DNA from: Clostridiales bacterium UBA5888
GTDB taxonomy: Bacteria > Bacillota > Clostridia > Oscillospirales > Oscillospiraceae
Reading direction: 5' to 3'
NCBI GenBank assembly: GCA_002431965.1
Contig: DJEW01000002.1
Span: 1-64,000, forward strand
Length of the DNA: 64,000 nt
This document shows positions 45,229-55,604 of this stretch, piece after piece (position 1 is the first letter of the stretch; each line of letters opens with the position of its first letter). Under the pieces are notes generated by a model. The model worked only from the letters and a program-made list of their open reading frames with translations, ran no database searches and was not told the origin of the DNA. Both the position numbers and the translations under genes were made by a program.

Positions 45229-47271
45229 TTATTTGCCCTCGGAGCCGTCGTCCTTTTTAGGCTCCTCGGTTTTGGGCTCATCGGCAGTGCCGTCGGAGGC
45301 GCCCGGCGCATCATCGCGCTCTTTTTCCCCGGCGTAGCCGTCGGTCATGGAGATATGGCGGGCGGGGCGCTCGATGGTGTCGTCATTTCTCGCCTCGCGT
45401 ATCTTTTTCGCGGAGATTGGCATGAACTCGCCATGCTCAAAGTAGTAGCTGAATTCCTCCGCCTCCATGGTCTCATGCTCCAGAAGGTACTCGGCAATGT
45501 CGCGCAGCTCCTTGCCATGCTCGGTGAGTATACGCTCGCACATTTCGGCGGCGCGGTCAAATATCTTCTTGACCTCCTCGTCGATGATGGCGGCGGTCTC
45601 CTCCGAGTAGCTCTTCGTCTGCCCGAAGTCGCGCCCGATGAAGATGCTGTGCCCGGAGTTGTCGTAAGATATCGGTCCGAGACGATCGCTCATGCCGTAT
45701 TTCATGACCATGTCGCGGGCAATGGAACTCGCCTGCTGTATATCACCGGACGCACCGGTGGATATATCGTCAAGGAAGAGCTTTTCGGCCATTCTGCCGC
45801 CGAGCGACATGACGATGTTCTCAAACATTTCCTCTCTGGATTTGAAATTCTCCAGATCCTCCTGCGGGCGGAAAAGCGTGAAGCCGCCGGCAGGGCCGCG
45901 GGGAATGATGGTGATATAGTGCACGGGATCGACATGCGTGAGGAATTTGCCCGTCACGGCATGCCCGGACTCGTGGTATGCCGTCAGGCGGCGCGCCTTG
46001 TCGCTCATCTTGCGGCTCTTCTTCTCCGGACCCATCTGCACCTTGAGGACAGCCTCGTCCACATCCTCCATGGTTATGAAGCGGTGCTTGCGGCGCACGG
46101 CGAGCAGCGCCGCCTCGTTCATGAGGTTTTCAAGGTCAGCGCCTGAAAAGCCCGGGGTGCCCTTGGCAATGGAATTGAGGTCAACATCGTCCGCAAGCTG
46201 CTTGTCGCGTGAGTGTATCTTCAATATCGCCTCGCGCCCGCGTATATCGGGCAGACCGACATACACCTGCCGGTCGAAGCGCCCGGGGCGGAGGAGGGCA
46301 TTGTCCAGAATGTCCGCGCGGTTCGTCGCCGCCATGACGATGACGCCTTCGTTGCTGCCGAAGCCGTCCATCTCAACAAGCAGCTGGTTGAGCGTCTGCT
46401 CGCGCTCATCGTGCCCTCCGCCGAGACCGCTGCCTCTCTGACGGCCGACAGCGTCGATCTCGTCAATGAATATAATGGCGGGCGCCGCTTTCTTCGCCTG
46501 CTCAAAAAGATCCCTGACGCGCCCTGCGCCAACGCCGACATAAAGCTCGACAAAATCGGAGCCGGAAATGGAGAGAAACTGCACGTTCGCCTCGCCCGCG
46601 ACAGCCTTGGCAAGCAGCGTCTTGCCCGTGCCCGGAGGTCCGACGAGCAGAACGCCCTTCGGTATGCGCGCGCCCATGGCGGTGTAAGCCTTCGGGTCCT
46701 TGAGGAAGTCAACGATCTCCGCCAGCTCCTCCTTTTCCTCGTCGCAGCCCGCGACGTCGGCGAAGGTTTTCTTTTCCTTTTCATCACTGCCGAGTCTCGT
46801 GCGCGCCTTGCTGAACTTGCCAACGCCGCCCTGCATCCCGCCGGCCTTGTTCATCATCACATACCACAGCGCCATCGCCGCGATCATGATGATCAGATAC
46901 GGCAGAAACTGCGCCCACCATGGGATCTCCAGCCCCTTGCCGTAATCGTACTCCTCGAGAATACCGGCGTCCTGCTGCTGCTTTATGATGTCGCCAAGAT
47001 CCTCATAAAACACCGAAAAGCTGTAAAGCTCATAGCTCATCTCCTCCAGCGGCTTCACGGGGTCGCCCGTGCGCACCTTGAGAAGGACGGTGTTGCCCTC
47101 GGTCTTGAACGACTGCACCTTTTCCTCCTTGAAGAGGTCAACAAGCTCGGAATATGTTTCGACCTTGCCGGTGTCGGTGTCCTTTGTCATGGTGAATATG
47201 ACTGCCACGAGAATAACGAGCAGCAGCACATAAAACCCCAGGTCTCTTGCTCTGTTGCGGTTGGGTTTCAA
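45229..47271 (-). CDS. ftsH: ATP-dependent zinc metalloprotease FtsH
   Basis: 680 aa. Membrane segments at residues 10-28 and 120-140 flank the extracytoplasmic loop. Walker A GPPGTGKT (211-218), Walker B IIFIDEID (266-273), second-region-of-homology Arg (RPGRFDRQ), and zinc-protease motif HESGH (433-437) with DISTGASGD supplying a ligand. It degrades membrane and unstable cytoplasmic proteins as a hexamer. The acidic C-terminal 50 residues ([15 protein letters not shown]) are unordered. It lies downstream of tilS and hpt, the conserved Firmicutes order. Confidence 0.98.
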   Translation of the reverse strand: MKPNRNRARDLGFYVLLLVILVAVIFTMTKDTDTGKVETYSELVDLFKEEKVQSFKTEGNTVLLKVRTGDPVKPLEEMSYELYSFSVFYEDLGDIIKQQQDAGILEEYDYGKGLEIPWWAQFLPYLIIMIAAMALWYVMMNKAGGMQGGVGKFSKARTRLGSDEKEKKTFADVAGCDEEKEELAEIVDFLKDPKAYTAMGARIPKGVLLVGPPGTGKTLLAKAVAGEANVQFLSISGSDFVELYVGVGAGRVRDLFEQAKKAAPAIIFIDEIDAVGRQRGSGLGGGHDEREQTLNQLLVEMDGFGSNEGVIVMAATNRADILDNALLRPGRFDRQVYVGLPDIRGREAILKIHSRDKQLADDVDLNSIAKGTPGFSGADLENLMNEAALLAVRRKHRFITMEDVDEAVLKVQMGPEKKSRKMSDKARRLTAYHESGHAVTGKFLTHVDPVHYITIIPRGPAGGFTLFRPQEDLENFKSREEMFENIVMSLGGRMAEKLFLDDISTGASGDIQQASSIARDMVMKYGMSDRLGPISYDNSGHSIFIGRDFGQTKSYSEETAAIIDEEVKKIFDRAAEMCERILTEHGKELRDIAEYLLEHETMEAEEFSYYFEHGEFMPISAKKIREARNDDTIERPARHISMTDGYAGEKERDDAPGASDGTADEPKTEEPKKDDGSEGK

Positions 47272-47336
47272 AAATCGGTCACATCCTTAATATGATGGTC
47301 TATCTAACTATATAAGCATATAGATAAATGCTGTTT

Positions 47337-47885
47337 TTATTTTGCAGCGTACACGCCGGGCTTGAGCACGCCGATATACGGCAGATTACGGTAGCGCTCG
47401 TTATAATCCAGCCCGTAGCCCACAACGAACGCATCCGGCACTTCAAAGCAGGAGTAGTCCGCATGAATGTCAGCCTTGCGGCGGGCGGGCTTGTCCATGA
47501 GCGTAACGATTTTGACAGAAGCGGGCTTTCTCACGGAGAGGTAGTTTTTAAGGTAGTTGAGAGTAATGCCGGAGTCAAGAATATCCTCCACGAGGATGAG
47601 ATGCCGCCCCGCGATGTCCTCGTTCAGGTCCTTATTTATCTTCACCGCGCCCGTGGAGGTTGTCCCCTGATAGGAGGAGACCGCCATAAAGTCCATTGAG
47701 CAGTTGATGGTCACATGGCGCATGAGGTCTGCCATGAAGATAAAGCAGCCTTTCAGCACGCCGACGAATATGGGCTCTGTGCCCTCATAGTCCTTTGAGA
47801 TCTGCGCCCCGATCTTCTGCACATTTTTCTCTATCTCTATCTGCGAGATCAGAACGCGCTCAATGTCCTTTTCCATAACATCCAT
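47337..47885 (-). CDS. hpt: Hypoxanthine phosphoribosyltransferase
   Basis: 182 aa. VEDILDSGITLNYL is the PRPP-binding motif; FVGVLKGCFIFMADLMR and the C-terminal FVVGYGLDYNERYRNLP match the family. It salvages hypoxanthine and guanine to IMP and GMP. Start chosen at 47885, with GGGAG upstream; an ATG three codons on is possible. It follows tilS by 22 bp and precedes ftsH by 65 bp. Confidence 0.96.
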   Translation of the reverse strand: MDVMEKDIERVLISQIEIEKNVQKIGAQISKDYEGTEPIFVGVLKGCFIFMADLMRHVTINCSMDFMAVSSYQGTTSTGAVKINKDLNEDIAGRHLILVEDILDSGITLNYLKNYLSVRKPASVKIVTLMDKPARRKADIHADYSCFEVPDAFVVGYGLDYNERYRNLPYIGVLKPGVYAAK

Positions 47886-47907
47886 CTGTCATTTTCTCCC
47901 TATGATT

Positions 47908-49233
47908 TTATATTTTTTCTGTTTGAATACAGAGTACCTTATCCCCTGCGTCCGGCTTGCAGCGCTCGTCTGTTCCAAAGCCTACGACTGCCGCAATGCC
48001 CTTCTCGTCTCTTATGACAACGGTCATATCCCGCTGCCGCTGGGTCATATGTCTCTCTGTGAAAAGGCTTTTGAGGCTCTTTGTGCAGCCCCTGCCTGCG
48101 GGAGAAAATCTGTCCCCCGGCTGTCTGCCGGTGCACATGACATTCCCGTATATACTCTCACATTTGAGACAATAAGTCTTGAACAAGCCGTGAATTTCTC
48201 CCGTATATACCGTGAAAAATGACCGCAGGCGGATCCCCGCTTCCGGCACGTCAAGCACATTGCCGGGGTCAAGCGTGCGCGCCGGTATCTGCGCGCTGTG
48301 CGCTGTCTCCGGCTCGTTGAAATACAGTCTCCCCTGCTCGCGCCGCACTCTTCCGCCGGGGAGGTCGGCATAGCCAAGCCCCTCGCCGCGCGCAAGCGCA
48401 AGCACCGCGTTCACGTGCGTCATGTCGAGGCTTTGCTTCCACAGCGCGCGCACCGCGCGCGAAGACACTGCAGGGTGCAGCGCCGCAAGCGCGGCGCAGT
48501 CCGCGCTCTCTCCGTCAAAGCTTTCATCCAGAAAGCTCTGCACCGCGCCGTCGATGAAATCCTCATCCTGGCGCAGAAGCTCTGCCGTGCGCGCGCAGGC
48601 GGCGGCAAGACCGGGGTTGATGCGCCGCAGCGGCGGCATGACCGCATGACGGATGAGATTGCGGCTGTATTCATCCTGCGCGTTCGTGCTGTCCTCAACA
48701 TGGTTGAAAGCATTTTCCGCAAGATATGCCTCTATCTCGGCGCGCGTGACGGCGATCAGCGGGCGGATAATGCCGCCCCTCTGCGGCGGTATGCCGCAAA
48801 GCCCCTTCATCCCGCTCCCGCGGGCGAGGTTGAACACAACGGTCTCTGCGTTGTCGTCGGCATTGTGCGCCGTGGCGATATACCGGCAGTCCATACGCGC
48901 GGCGGCATCGGCGAGAAACGCATAGCGAAGCTCACGCGCCGCCGTCTCGATGCCAAGGCGGTGCTTTGCGGCGTAGCCGGGCACGTCGCCGTGCTCAACC
49001 GTGAGCGGAACGCCGAGCTCGGCGCAAAGCTTTTCAACAAACTCCGCGTCGCGCAGCGCCTCCGCGCCGCGTATGCCGTGTTCGTAGTGCGCCGCGCAAA
49101 CTCTCATGCCGGTTCGCTGCGCACGGCATACCAGCAGGTGCAGCATGCACACCGAATCCGCCCCTCCGGACACCGCCGCGAGCACGCTGCCGCAGTTGGG
49201 CGGGAGAACAAGCTTTCTTTCAATATCAGTCAT
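47908..49233 (-). CDS. tilS: tRNA(Ile)-lysidine synthetase
   Basis: 441 aa. N-terminal PP-loop ATPase motif AAVSGGADSVCML; CAAHYEHGIRG and TAHNADDNAETVVFNLARGSG follow; the C-terminal substrate-binding and TilS-C domains reach GDRFSPAGRGCTKSLKSLF. It adds lysine to C34 of tRNA-Ile2 so that it reads AUA. Its first codons overlap the end of dnaB by 8 bp. Confidence 0.95.
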   Translation of the reverse strand: MTDIERKLVLPPNCGSVLAAVSGGADSVCMLHLLVCRAQRTGMRVCAAHYEHGIRGAEALRDAEFVEKLCAELGVPLTVEHGDVPGYAAKHRLGIETAARELRYAFLADAAARMDCRYIATAHNADDNAETVVFNLARGSGMKGLCGIPPQRGGIIRPLIAVTRAEIEAYLAENAFNHVEDSTNAQDEYSRNLIRHAVMPPLRRINPGLAAACARTAELLRQDEDFIDGAVQSFLDESFDGESADCAALAALHPAVSSRAVRALWKQSLDMTHVNAVLALARGEGLGYADLPGGRVRREQGRLYFNEPETAHSAQIPARTLDPGNVLDVPEAGIRLRSFFTVYTGEIHGLFKTYCLKCESIYGNVMCTGRQPGDRFSPAGRGCTKSLKSLFTERHMTQRQRDMTVVIRDEKGIAAVVGFGTDERCKPDAGDKVLCIQTEKI

Positions 49234-50563
49234 CGCGGTTGCTGATTGAGACGAAGGATGTGAATTCCGGCAGCCAGCGAAGCTTCACAGTGCCCGTTTC
49301 ACCCTTGCGGTTTTTCAGCACTATGGCTTCGGCAATGTCCGGCTCTTCGCATTCCTTATTATAATACCCATCGCGGTAAAGACCGATCACAACGTCGGCG
49401 TCCTGCTCGATCGCGCCGGATTCACGCAGGTCGGAGAGCATGGGGCGCTTGTCCGTGCGCGACTCGTTGGCGCGCGACAGCTGCGACAGGCACACGACCG
49501 GCACGTTCAGCTCCTTTGCCATTATCTTCATCATTCGGCTGATGTCGCTGACGGCCTGTGTGCGGCTCTCGTTCGACCATGTGTGCCCGCTGCCGGCAGA
49601 CTGCATCAGCTGCAAATAGTCGATGACCACAAGGTCAAGCCCCTCCACGCGGCGGCACTGGGCGTTCATATCAGACACCGTGAGCGTGGGGTTGTCGTCT
49701 ATCCTTATATCCGTGGCGCTGAGCGCCTGAGCGGCATCGGCTATCGCGCGCCACTGCTCCTCGGTGAGCTGTCCGGTCATGAGCCCCTGCCCAGGCACCT
49801 TCGCCGCACGCGAGAGCAGGCGGGACACCAGCTGTTCTCGCGACATTTCCAGAGAGAACATTGCAACGGTCTTTCGCTGCGACATGGCAGCATAGAGCGC
49901 CATGTCCAGCGCGATGCTTGTTTTGCCCATGCCCGGGCGCGCCGCGACAAGGACAAGCTCGGACTTGTTGAGACCGAGTATCACCCTGTCAAGATCGACA
50001 AGCCCGGTGCTCAACCCGGGGATCTTCTTGCCGGAGGCCGCGATCTCGGAAAGCTCGTCAAAGACGTTCTGCACAACGGCGGACACCGGCATAAGCCCGC
50101 CGACGTTGCGCCCCTGACGCAGGGCGTATATTTTGCGCTCCGCCGCCTCAAGAAGGCTTTCCGCCTCGCCCGAGCCCTCGTACACCATGGCATTTATCTC
50201 GTCCGCCGTCTCTCCGAGGCGGCGCAAAAGCGCCTTGTCGCGGACAATGGCGGCATACTCCATGACGTTGGACGCCGTCGGCGTGACGCGCATGACCTCT
50301 GCAACGTATCCGTCGCATTCGTCGGTATATACGCCGCGCACCTTCATCTGGTCAAGCACGGTCACGGGGTCGATGGTCTGCCCATAGGCGAACATCGCCG
50401 CCATAGTGTCATAAATATCCCTGTTGAGCTTTATATAGAATTCGTCACTTCTTAAACGCTCAAGCACATCGGCGATACATCGCGGGTCAATGAGCATTGA
50501 GCCGACGACCGCCTGCTCCGCCGTTGCCGAGTAAGGCGTCTTCCTGCCCAAGAGTTCTTCCAT
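49226..50563 (-). CDS. dnaB: Replicative DNA helicase
   Basis: 445 aa. N-terminal primase-interaction domain (TPYSATAEQAVVGSMLID), RecA-like helicase domain with Walker A ARPGMGKTS, FSLEMSREQLVSRLLS, and Walker B VVIDYLQLM; C-terminal KNRKGETGTVKL. No intein. It unwinds DNA at the fork as a hexamer. It follows rplI by 24 bp, a common Firmicutes order. Confidence 0.97.
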   Translation of the reverse strand: MEELLGRKTPYSATAEQAVVGSMLIDPRCIADVLERLRSDEFYIKLNRDIYDTMAAMFAYGQTIDPVTVLDQMKVRGVYTDECDGYVAEVMRVTPTASNVMEYAAIVRDKALLRRLGETADEINAMVYEGSGEAESLLEAAERKIYALRQGRNVGGLMPVSAVVQNVFDELSEIAASGKKIPGLSTGLVDLDRVILGLNKSELVLVAARPGMGKTSIALDMALYAAMSQRKTVAMFSLEMSREQLVSRLLSRAAKVPGQGLMTGQLTEEQWRAIADAAQALSATDIRIDDNPTLTVSDMNAQCRRVEGLDLVVIDYLQLMQSAGSGHTWSNESRTQAVSDISRMMKIMAKELNVPVVCLSQLSRANESRTDKRPMLSDLRESGAIEQDADVVIGLYRDGYYNKECEEPDIAEAIVLKNRKGETGTVKLRWLPEFTSFVSISNRDD

Positions 50564-50587
50564 AGGGTGTGCTTCCTTTCGGCGGTG

Positions 50588-51034
50588 TTATCCCTCAACG
50601 ACGAGAACGTTGACCGTCCCGCTTATTTCATAGCCGAGCTTCGCCTTGACGGTGTAGCTGCCGTAGCTCTTTATGGGCTCGGGCTGGACGATCTTGTTTT
50701 TCTCCACGTCCATGCCGAACTGCTCGCGCAGCGCGTCGGAGATCTCCTGCGAGGTGACGGCTCCGAAAAGCTTGCCGTTTGCGCCCGCCTTGGCGCGGAT
50801 GGTGACCTGTACGCCGGAAAGCTTCTTCGCGTACTCCTCCGCCTGCGCCCTCTCCTTTGCTATCTGTGCCGCTCTCGCTTTCTCCTTGAGCTTGAAGGCG
50901 TTGAGATTGTCGGCGGTCGCCTCCGTGGCGAGCCCGCGCGGCAGGAGATAGTTTCGCGCGTAGCCCGTAGAGACCTCCTTCAGCTCGCCCTTCTTGCCCT
51001 GACCCCTTACGTCTGCGGTGAATATAACTTTCAT
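50588..51034 (-). CDS. rplI: 50S ribosomal protein L9
   Basis: 148 aa, normal length. N-terminal [20 protein letters not shown] and [13 protein letters not shown] form the rRNA-binding domain; a long helix connects to the C-terminal domain ([15 protein letters not shown]). Between gdpP and dnaB as in other Firmicutes. Confidence 0.97.
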   Translation of the reverse strand: MKVIFTADVRGQGKKGELKEVSTGYARNYLLPRGLATEATADNLNAFKLKEKARAAQIAKERAQAEEYAKKLSGVQVTIRAKAGANGKLFGAVTSQEISDALREQFGMDVEKNKIVQPEPIKSYGSYTVKAKLGYEISGTVNVLVVEG

Positions 51035-51067
51035 TTCGTTTCTCCTTTTCTTATGTCGAATCGGCGC

Positions 51068-53059
51068 TCAGCCCAGATAATCGTCAATGGCGGCGTAGAC
51101 CGCATGGACGGCTTCCGGGAGCGACTTGTCCTTGAACTGCACCGCCGCGGCGCTTCTGTTTCCGCCGCCGCCGAGCTTTTCCATAATGAGCTGCACGTTA
51201 AGCTCGCCGATGGAACGCGCCGAGGCAAACACCCCGCCGTTTCCGTCCGGCGCAACAACGATGGAGGCGTTCACGCCGGATATGTTCAAAAGCTCGTCCG
51301 CGGCCTGCGCCGCGACGATGCGGTTCTGCGGTTCAGTGGGCGCGGCGATCGCCACGCCGCGGTAAAGCTCCGCGCTCTGCATGATCTTATATCTTGCGAT
51401 TGTGTCCGCCATGCCGGTCTGCAAAAGCTTTTTGACCTCCGTGGTGTCCGCGCCGGCGCGGCGCAGATACGCCGCCGCGTCAAAGGTGCGGTCGCCGGTG
51501 CGCAGGGTAAAGCTCTTCGTGTCCAGAACGATTCCGGCGAGCATCGCGTCCGCCTCGCATTTGAGGATGTCGCTCTGCTCTATGACCTCCTGCAATATTT
51601 CCGTCAGAAGCTCGCACGTGGAGGAGGCGTAAGGCTCTATAAAGCCAAGGGCGGCGTTCTGGATATACGTTGCGGCGACACGGTGATGGTCAATGACCGC
51701 AACGCGGCTGCATTCGGACAAAAGCTCCGGATTTTCCACCTGCTCGGGGCGGTTCGTGTCCACAATGACGAGCAGCGTCCTCCCGTCGGCGCGCAGCAGC
51801 GCCTCCTGCGGGCTTATAAAGCAGTCCTTATATTCCGGCTCCGCGCGCACCATGTCGATGAGCGCGTGGGCGGCGTTTTTGTTCAGGTCGATGACAATGC
51901 TGCTCTTCACGCCGCAGCTGCGCGCAAGGCAGCACACGCCCACCGCCGCGCCGACTGCGTCAAGGTCCGCAAAGCGATGCCCCATCACGAACACGCGGCT
52001 GGAATCGCGCATAAGCTCGGCAAGGGTGTTGGCCATGACGCGGGATTTCACCTTCGTGCGCTTTTCCACCTCAAAGCCGCGCCCGCCGAAGAATTCAAAG
52101 CTCAGCCGATCCTTTATGACGGTCTGGTCGCCGCCGCGGGATATGGCAAGCTCTATGCCTATGTCGGCAAACTGAAGCGTCTCGCTCAGGTTTGTTCCGT
52201 CCACGCCGAAGGCTATGCTGACGGAGGCGTTTATGCCGTTCGGGCTTTCGACCTGATGCATTTCCTCGGTTATCTTGAACTTGTCGAGCTTCATATGCTC
52301 GATGTCCTGCTTTTCAAACATGACAAGATAGCGATCCCTGTCGTAGCGGCGCAGGATGCCGCTGTATTCATCGCACCACTGGGTGAGCCTGTCCTCCACA
52401 GCGTCGCGGATGTCGTTTTTTATGCGGTCGGGCTGGTTTTTGAAAAGCTCGTCCAGATTGTCAATTACGACGATGCCCGCGACAGGCCGCGTCTCCTCAT
52501 ATTTCAGGCGGATGTTGTCATATTCGGTCACGTCCACCCAATACACTATACCCATGATGGCGCTGCCGCTGTCGTTGTCGCTGTCGGAGCGGATGATATT
52601 GCCGTGCAGGCGGTATTTCCTGCCGTTTATCTCCAGAAGCTCGGGATACTGCGTCTTTCCCTCGAGCAGCCACTTCCCCGTGAACTGCGGCACCATGTCC
52701 GCAATGCGTGCGTCCAGACGCGCCCCGGTCGCGCCGCACATGCTGAAGAACATCTCGTTGCCCCATATGATGCGCGAATCGTCCAGCCGGAACACCGTGA
52801 TCGGCAGAGGGAAGTTCATGAGGGTGTTGTTCTTGGCGTTCTCCGTGTCATAGGTGATGGATTCAATATATGCTGCAAGCTGCTTTTCCCTCCTGCGCCG
52901 GGAAAAGAAGCTGTAGACGAGCAGCAGCAGGATAGCCGCGCCCTCCGCCGCTGCCAGCTCATACATTTTGAAGAAGAGCGCCGCCGCCGCGAACAGCACA
53001 AGGAACACGAGATAAAGCCTCGCGCCCGGCTCTGCCAGCCGTTTCAGATTTTTATTCAC
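51068..53059 (-). CDS. gdpP: Cyclic-di-AMP phosphodiesterase GdpP (DHH/DHHA1)
   Basis: 663 aa from GTG 53059, which has GGGAGGTG upstream; a start at 53101 lacks a site. Two N-terminal membrane segments, a PAS-like domain, a degenerate GGDEF domain (SRGGDQTVIKDR at its end), then DHH (GHRFADLDAVGAAVG, DTNRPEQVE, VIDHHR) and DHHA1 (GGGGNRSAAAVQ). It hydrolyses c-di-AMP to pApA, controlling potassium uptake and wall stress. Located upstream of rplI as in Bacillus (yybT-rplI). Confidence 0.94.
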   Translation of the reverse strand: MNKNLKRLAEPGARLYLVFLVLFAAAALFFKMYELAAAEGAAILLLLVYSFFSRRRREKQLAAYIESITYDTENAKNNTLMNFPLPITVFRLDDSRIIWGNEMFFSMCGATGARLDARIADMVPQFTGKWLLEGKTQYPELLEINGRKYRLHGNIIRSDSDNDSGSAIMGIVYWVDVTEYDNIRLKYEETRPVAGIVVIDNLDELFKNQPDRIKNDIRDAVEDRLTQWCDEYSGILRRYDRDRYLVMFEKQDIEHMKLDKFKITEEMHQVESPNGINASVSIAFGVDGTNLSETLQFADIGIELAISRGGDQTVIKDRLSFEFFGGRGFEVEKRTKVKSRVMANTLAELMRDSSRVFVMGHRFADLDAVGAAVGVCCLARSCGVKSSIVIDLNKNAAHALIDMVRAEPEYKDCFISPQEALLRADGRTLLVIVDTNRPEQVENPELLSECSRVAVIDHHRVAATYIQNAALGFIEPYASSTCELLTEILQEVIEQSDILKCEADAMLAGIVLDTKSFTLRTGDRTFDAAAYLRRAGADTTEVKKLLQTGMADTIARYKIMQSAELYRGVAIAAPTEPQNRIVAAQAADELLNISGVNASIVVAPDGNGGVFASARSIGELNVQLIMEKLGGGGNRSAAAVQFKDKSLPEAVHAVYAAIDDYLG

Positions 53060-53218
53060 ACCTGCACCTCCCAATTTTGGAACAGACGATAATTCTCTCA
53101 TTGTATTAAATTATTATACCAAATATGCCTGACCTTTACAAGATTTTATTTATTTGCAGCGCAGATAATATTCGTAGCGGCAAAACTGATAATTGACATC
53201 AAAAAAGGAGCTGTTTAT

Positions 53219-54244
53219 TTGAAAGCTGTGATAATGGCGGGCGGCGAGGGCACACGTCTGCGCCCCGTGACGGGCAGCGTGCCAAAGCCGATGGCGCCGC
53301 TGCTGGGGCGGCCGATGCTGGAGCATATCGTGCGTCTTTTGAAAAAACATGGCTTCACGGATATATGCGCGGCTCTGAAATACCGCGCAGAGGACATTGA
53401 GCGCGCGTTCGGCGACGGGGCAGCGCTGGGCGTTCATATGCAGTACCGCGTTGAGCGCGAGGCGCTCGGCACGGCAGGCGGCGTGAAAAACTGCGCGGAT
53501 TTTTACGGCGGAGAGGATTTTCTCGTCATCTCCGGCGACGCCGCGTGCGATCTTGATCTTTCCCGACTCATGCGCGAGCATCGCCGCTCGGGCGCGGCAG
53601 TCACGCTCGCGCTGCACCGCTGCCGCGAGCCGCTGTCCTACGGGCTCGCCGTGACGGACGGGGACGGCGACGTCCGCTGCTTCATCGAAAAGCCGCAGTG
53701 GAGCCGCGTCGTCACCGACCTTGTCAACACCGGGATATACATTGTCTCGCCGCGCGCAATGGAGAGCGTACCGAAAGGGCGGCCCTTCGATTTTGCCAAA
53801 GACCTTTTTCCGCTGCTGCTTGCGCGCGGCGAGCGGCTGCACGGAGTCGCTCTCGTCGGATACTGGTGCGACGTGGGAACGCCGCTGGCGTATTACCGCT
53901 GCTGCATCGACGCGCTTGAAGGGCGGCTGGACGTCACGCCCGGCGCAGAGTTTTCGCGCACGGCAGCGGCGGAGACGGACGCCGCCGCGGACGCGGATGC
54001 GGAGAGCATCGAGTGCTCCTGTGAAAGCCGCGCGGCGCTCATGGGCGCGCTGAGTGAGGCGTTGCTCGATATGGGGGCGGACTGCTCCGATGGGATACGC
54101 CTTACCAGGCGCGGGTACAGCATGCACATCGCGCCGCTCGCCTCGCGCGAAGCGGTGCGCGTTTCGGTACGTTCCCCTGATAGCGAATTCGCCCGCTCGC
54201 TCGCACTGAGCGCCGGCGAGGTGATCGACGCTTTGGGGCTGTAA
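53219..54244 (+). CDS. Sugar-1-phosphate nucleotidyltransferase with a remnant phosphomutase C-terminal domain
   Basis: 341 aa, start TTG at 53219 after AAGGAG. Residues 1-235 are a complete NTP_transferase domain: MAGGEGTRLRPVTGSVPKPM (pyrophosphorylase loop), EREALGTAGGVKNC, VISGDAACDLD, IEKPQW, NTGIYIVSP. It makes an NDP-sugar, likely GDP-mannose or a related donor. Instead of left-handed helix repeats, an Ala/Asp-rich linker (AAAETDAAADADAES) leads to a tail (DGIRLTRRGYSMHIAPL and AVRVSVRSPDSEFA) that resembles the last domain of phosphomanno/glucomutases. Family knowledge: some bacteria fuse NTP_transferase to a whole phosphomutase; here the middle is missing. Divergent from gdpP. Confidence 0.82.
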   Translation: MKAVIMAGGEGTRLRPVTGSVPKPMAPLLGRPMLEHIVRLLKKHGFTDICAALKYRAEDIERAFGDGAALGVHMQYRVEREALGTAGGVKNCADFYGGEDFLVISGDAACDLDLSRLMREHRRSGAAVTLALHRCREPLSYGLAVTDGDGDVRCFIEKPQWSRVVTDLVNTGIYIVSPRAMESVPKGRPFDFAKDLFPLLLARGERLHGVALVGYWCDVGTPLAYYRCCIDALEGRLDVTPGAEFSRTAAAETDAAADADAESIECSCESRAALMGALSEALLDMGADCSDGIRLTRRGYSMHIAPLASREAVRVSVRSPDSEFARSLALSAGEVIDALGL

Positions 54245-54332
54245 GCGGTCATATCAGGGCATATTCCTCTTCAGCGGCTCGAAAGCCTCGTCTTTCCCTC
54301 TTTTTATTTGTCAAAATTCGCACAATTTCCGC

Positions 54333-54362
54333 TTGACGCATCCGCGTTCGTTCATATATAAT
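54333..54362 (+). promoter_or_regulatory. Promoter of the 2-hydroxyacyl-CoA dehydratase-type operon
   Basis: TTGACG (54333-54338), an 18-bp spacer and TATAAT (54357-54362). The leader to the ATG at 54408 is about 40 nt and contains GGGAGG. Confidence 0.7.
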
Positions 54363-54407
54363 TGACATATATTTCTCGATACGCTCGATGAATCTGGGAG
54401 GCGCAGG

Positions 54408-55604
54408 ATGAGGGATCTGAAGCATCTTATCTATTTTGAGGGGCTTCTTGACGAAGCCGCCAATCCGCTCGTGCGCGAGGCGGTCGCGCAGGGCGGTCAC
54501 GCCGTAGGCTACACCTGCTATCATATGCCGGAGGTGCTTTTAAACCTCGGCAGCTGTTTTTCCGTGCGTCTGCGCGCGCCGCACACCGGCTCGCTGGATA
54601 TTTCAACGTATTATCTCTCAAACTATCTCTGCGGATATTCCAAGGCGCTTGTCGAGCGCGGCATTGAGGGCGGATACAGCTTTCTTTCCGCCATTGCCGG
54701 GACGGAGACCTGCTCTGAAATGAACCGCGCGCTCGAGCATTTTGAGCTTCTGCGCCTTGTTGACAATCCGGACTTTTTTGTGTCATTTGTTGACGTACCG
54801 TTCAAGGTAAGTGAGCACGGGCTTCGCCACTACGAAAACCAGATTGCAAAAAAGCTGCTTGAACCGCTGCATGAGCGTTACGGCATTGACATTTCCGACA
54901 CCGCGATACGCGCCGCCGTGGCGGAGCACAACGAAGTCTGCCGCATCCTCACGGAGATCGGCGATATGCGAAAGCGCAGCGTGCCGCCCATCACGGGGTA
55001 CGAATACCACGTGCTGTGTCTTGTGTCATACTGCTGCCCGAAGGCGCTTATTCTGCCGTATCTGCGGGAAACGCTGGACGAGCTTCGCTGCCGCGAGGCC
55101 GACAGGCAGCCGCATTTCCGCGCGCGTATCGCCGTCGTCGGGTCGGAGATCGACGACACGGATTTTACAAAAACCGTAGAAGAGTCCGGCGCGCTGATCG
55201 TTGCGGACCGTTTCTGCTTCGGCTCGCTCCCCGGGCGGCAGGAGATCCCGCTGACGGACGATGAGAGCGCTCTGACGCAGGTATGCCGTTTCTATCAGAC
55301 AACCAGCCAGTGCCCGCGCTATATGCAGCGCGATATGGTGCACGCGCGGCGCGAATACGTGAGGCGGCTCACGCAGGAATACAACGCCGAGGGCGTGCTG
55401 TATGAGGCGCTGAAATTCTGCGAATACTGGGGGTATGAGCGCCCGCTCGCCTCGCACATCATCACGGAGGAGCTCGGCATTCCCTCCGTCTGCGTTGACC
55501 GGCAGTATACCGGCAACGCCTCCGGGCAGCTGCGCACCAGGGTGCAGGCTTTCGTGGAAAGTCTGGAAATAAAGCGCATAAACGCGGCAAAGGAGGGCAA
55601 GTGA
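54408..55604 (+). CDS. 2-hydroxyacyl-CoA dehydratase D-component family protein (subunit 1)
   Basis: 398 aa. Matches the HgdB/FldBC/BcrBC-like family by overall layout: N-terminal domain with GYTCYHMPEVL, central VLCLVSYCCPKALIL, and C-terminal ARIAVVGSEIDD, ADRFCFGSLPG and LYEALKFCEYWGYERP. The cysteines (in YCCPK, FCFGS and KFCEYWG) could bind a 4Fe-4S cluster. Such enzymes eliminate water from 2-hydroxyacyl-CoA by a radical mechanism, or reduce aromatic acyl-CoA. The next gene overlaps by one base and is a second member, so the two probably form a complex. No activator ATPase gene is nearby, so activity is uncertain. Confidence 0.75.
   Translation: MRDLKHLIYFEGLLDEAANPLVREAVAQGGHAVGYTCYHMPEVLLNLGSCFSVRLRAPHTGSLDISTYYLSNYLCGYSKALVERGIEGGYSFLSAIAGTETCSEMNRALEHFELLRLVDNPDFFVSFVDVPFKVSEHGLRHYENQIAKKLLEPLHERYGIDISDTAIRAAVAEHNEVCRILTEIGDMRKRSVPPITGYEYHVLCLVSYCCPKALILPYLRETLDELRCREADRQPHFRARIAVVGSEIDDTDFTKTVEESGALIVADRFCFGSLPGRQEIPLTDDESALTQVCRFYQTTSQCPRYMQRDMVHARREYVRRLTQEYNAEGVLYEALKFCEYWGYERPLASHIITEELGIPSVCVDRQYTGNASGQLRTRVQAFVESLEIKRINAAKEGK

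Noticed and set aside
47272..47336. Weak TATCTA/TAGATA hairpin between hpt and ftsH
   Set aside because: Short, AT-only stem without a U-run; not convincing as terminator or regulator.
50567..53092. 841-codon plus-strand frame opposite rplI and gdpP
   Set aside because: Spans two real genes on the other strand and reads as low-complexity His/Arg/Ala-rich shadow protein.
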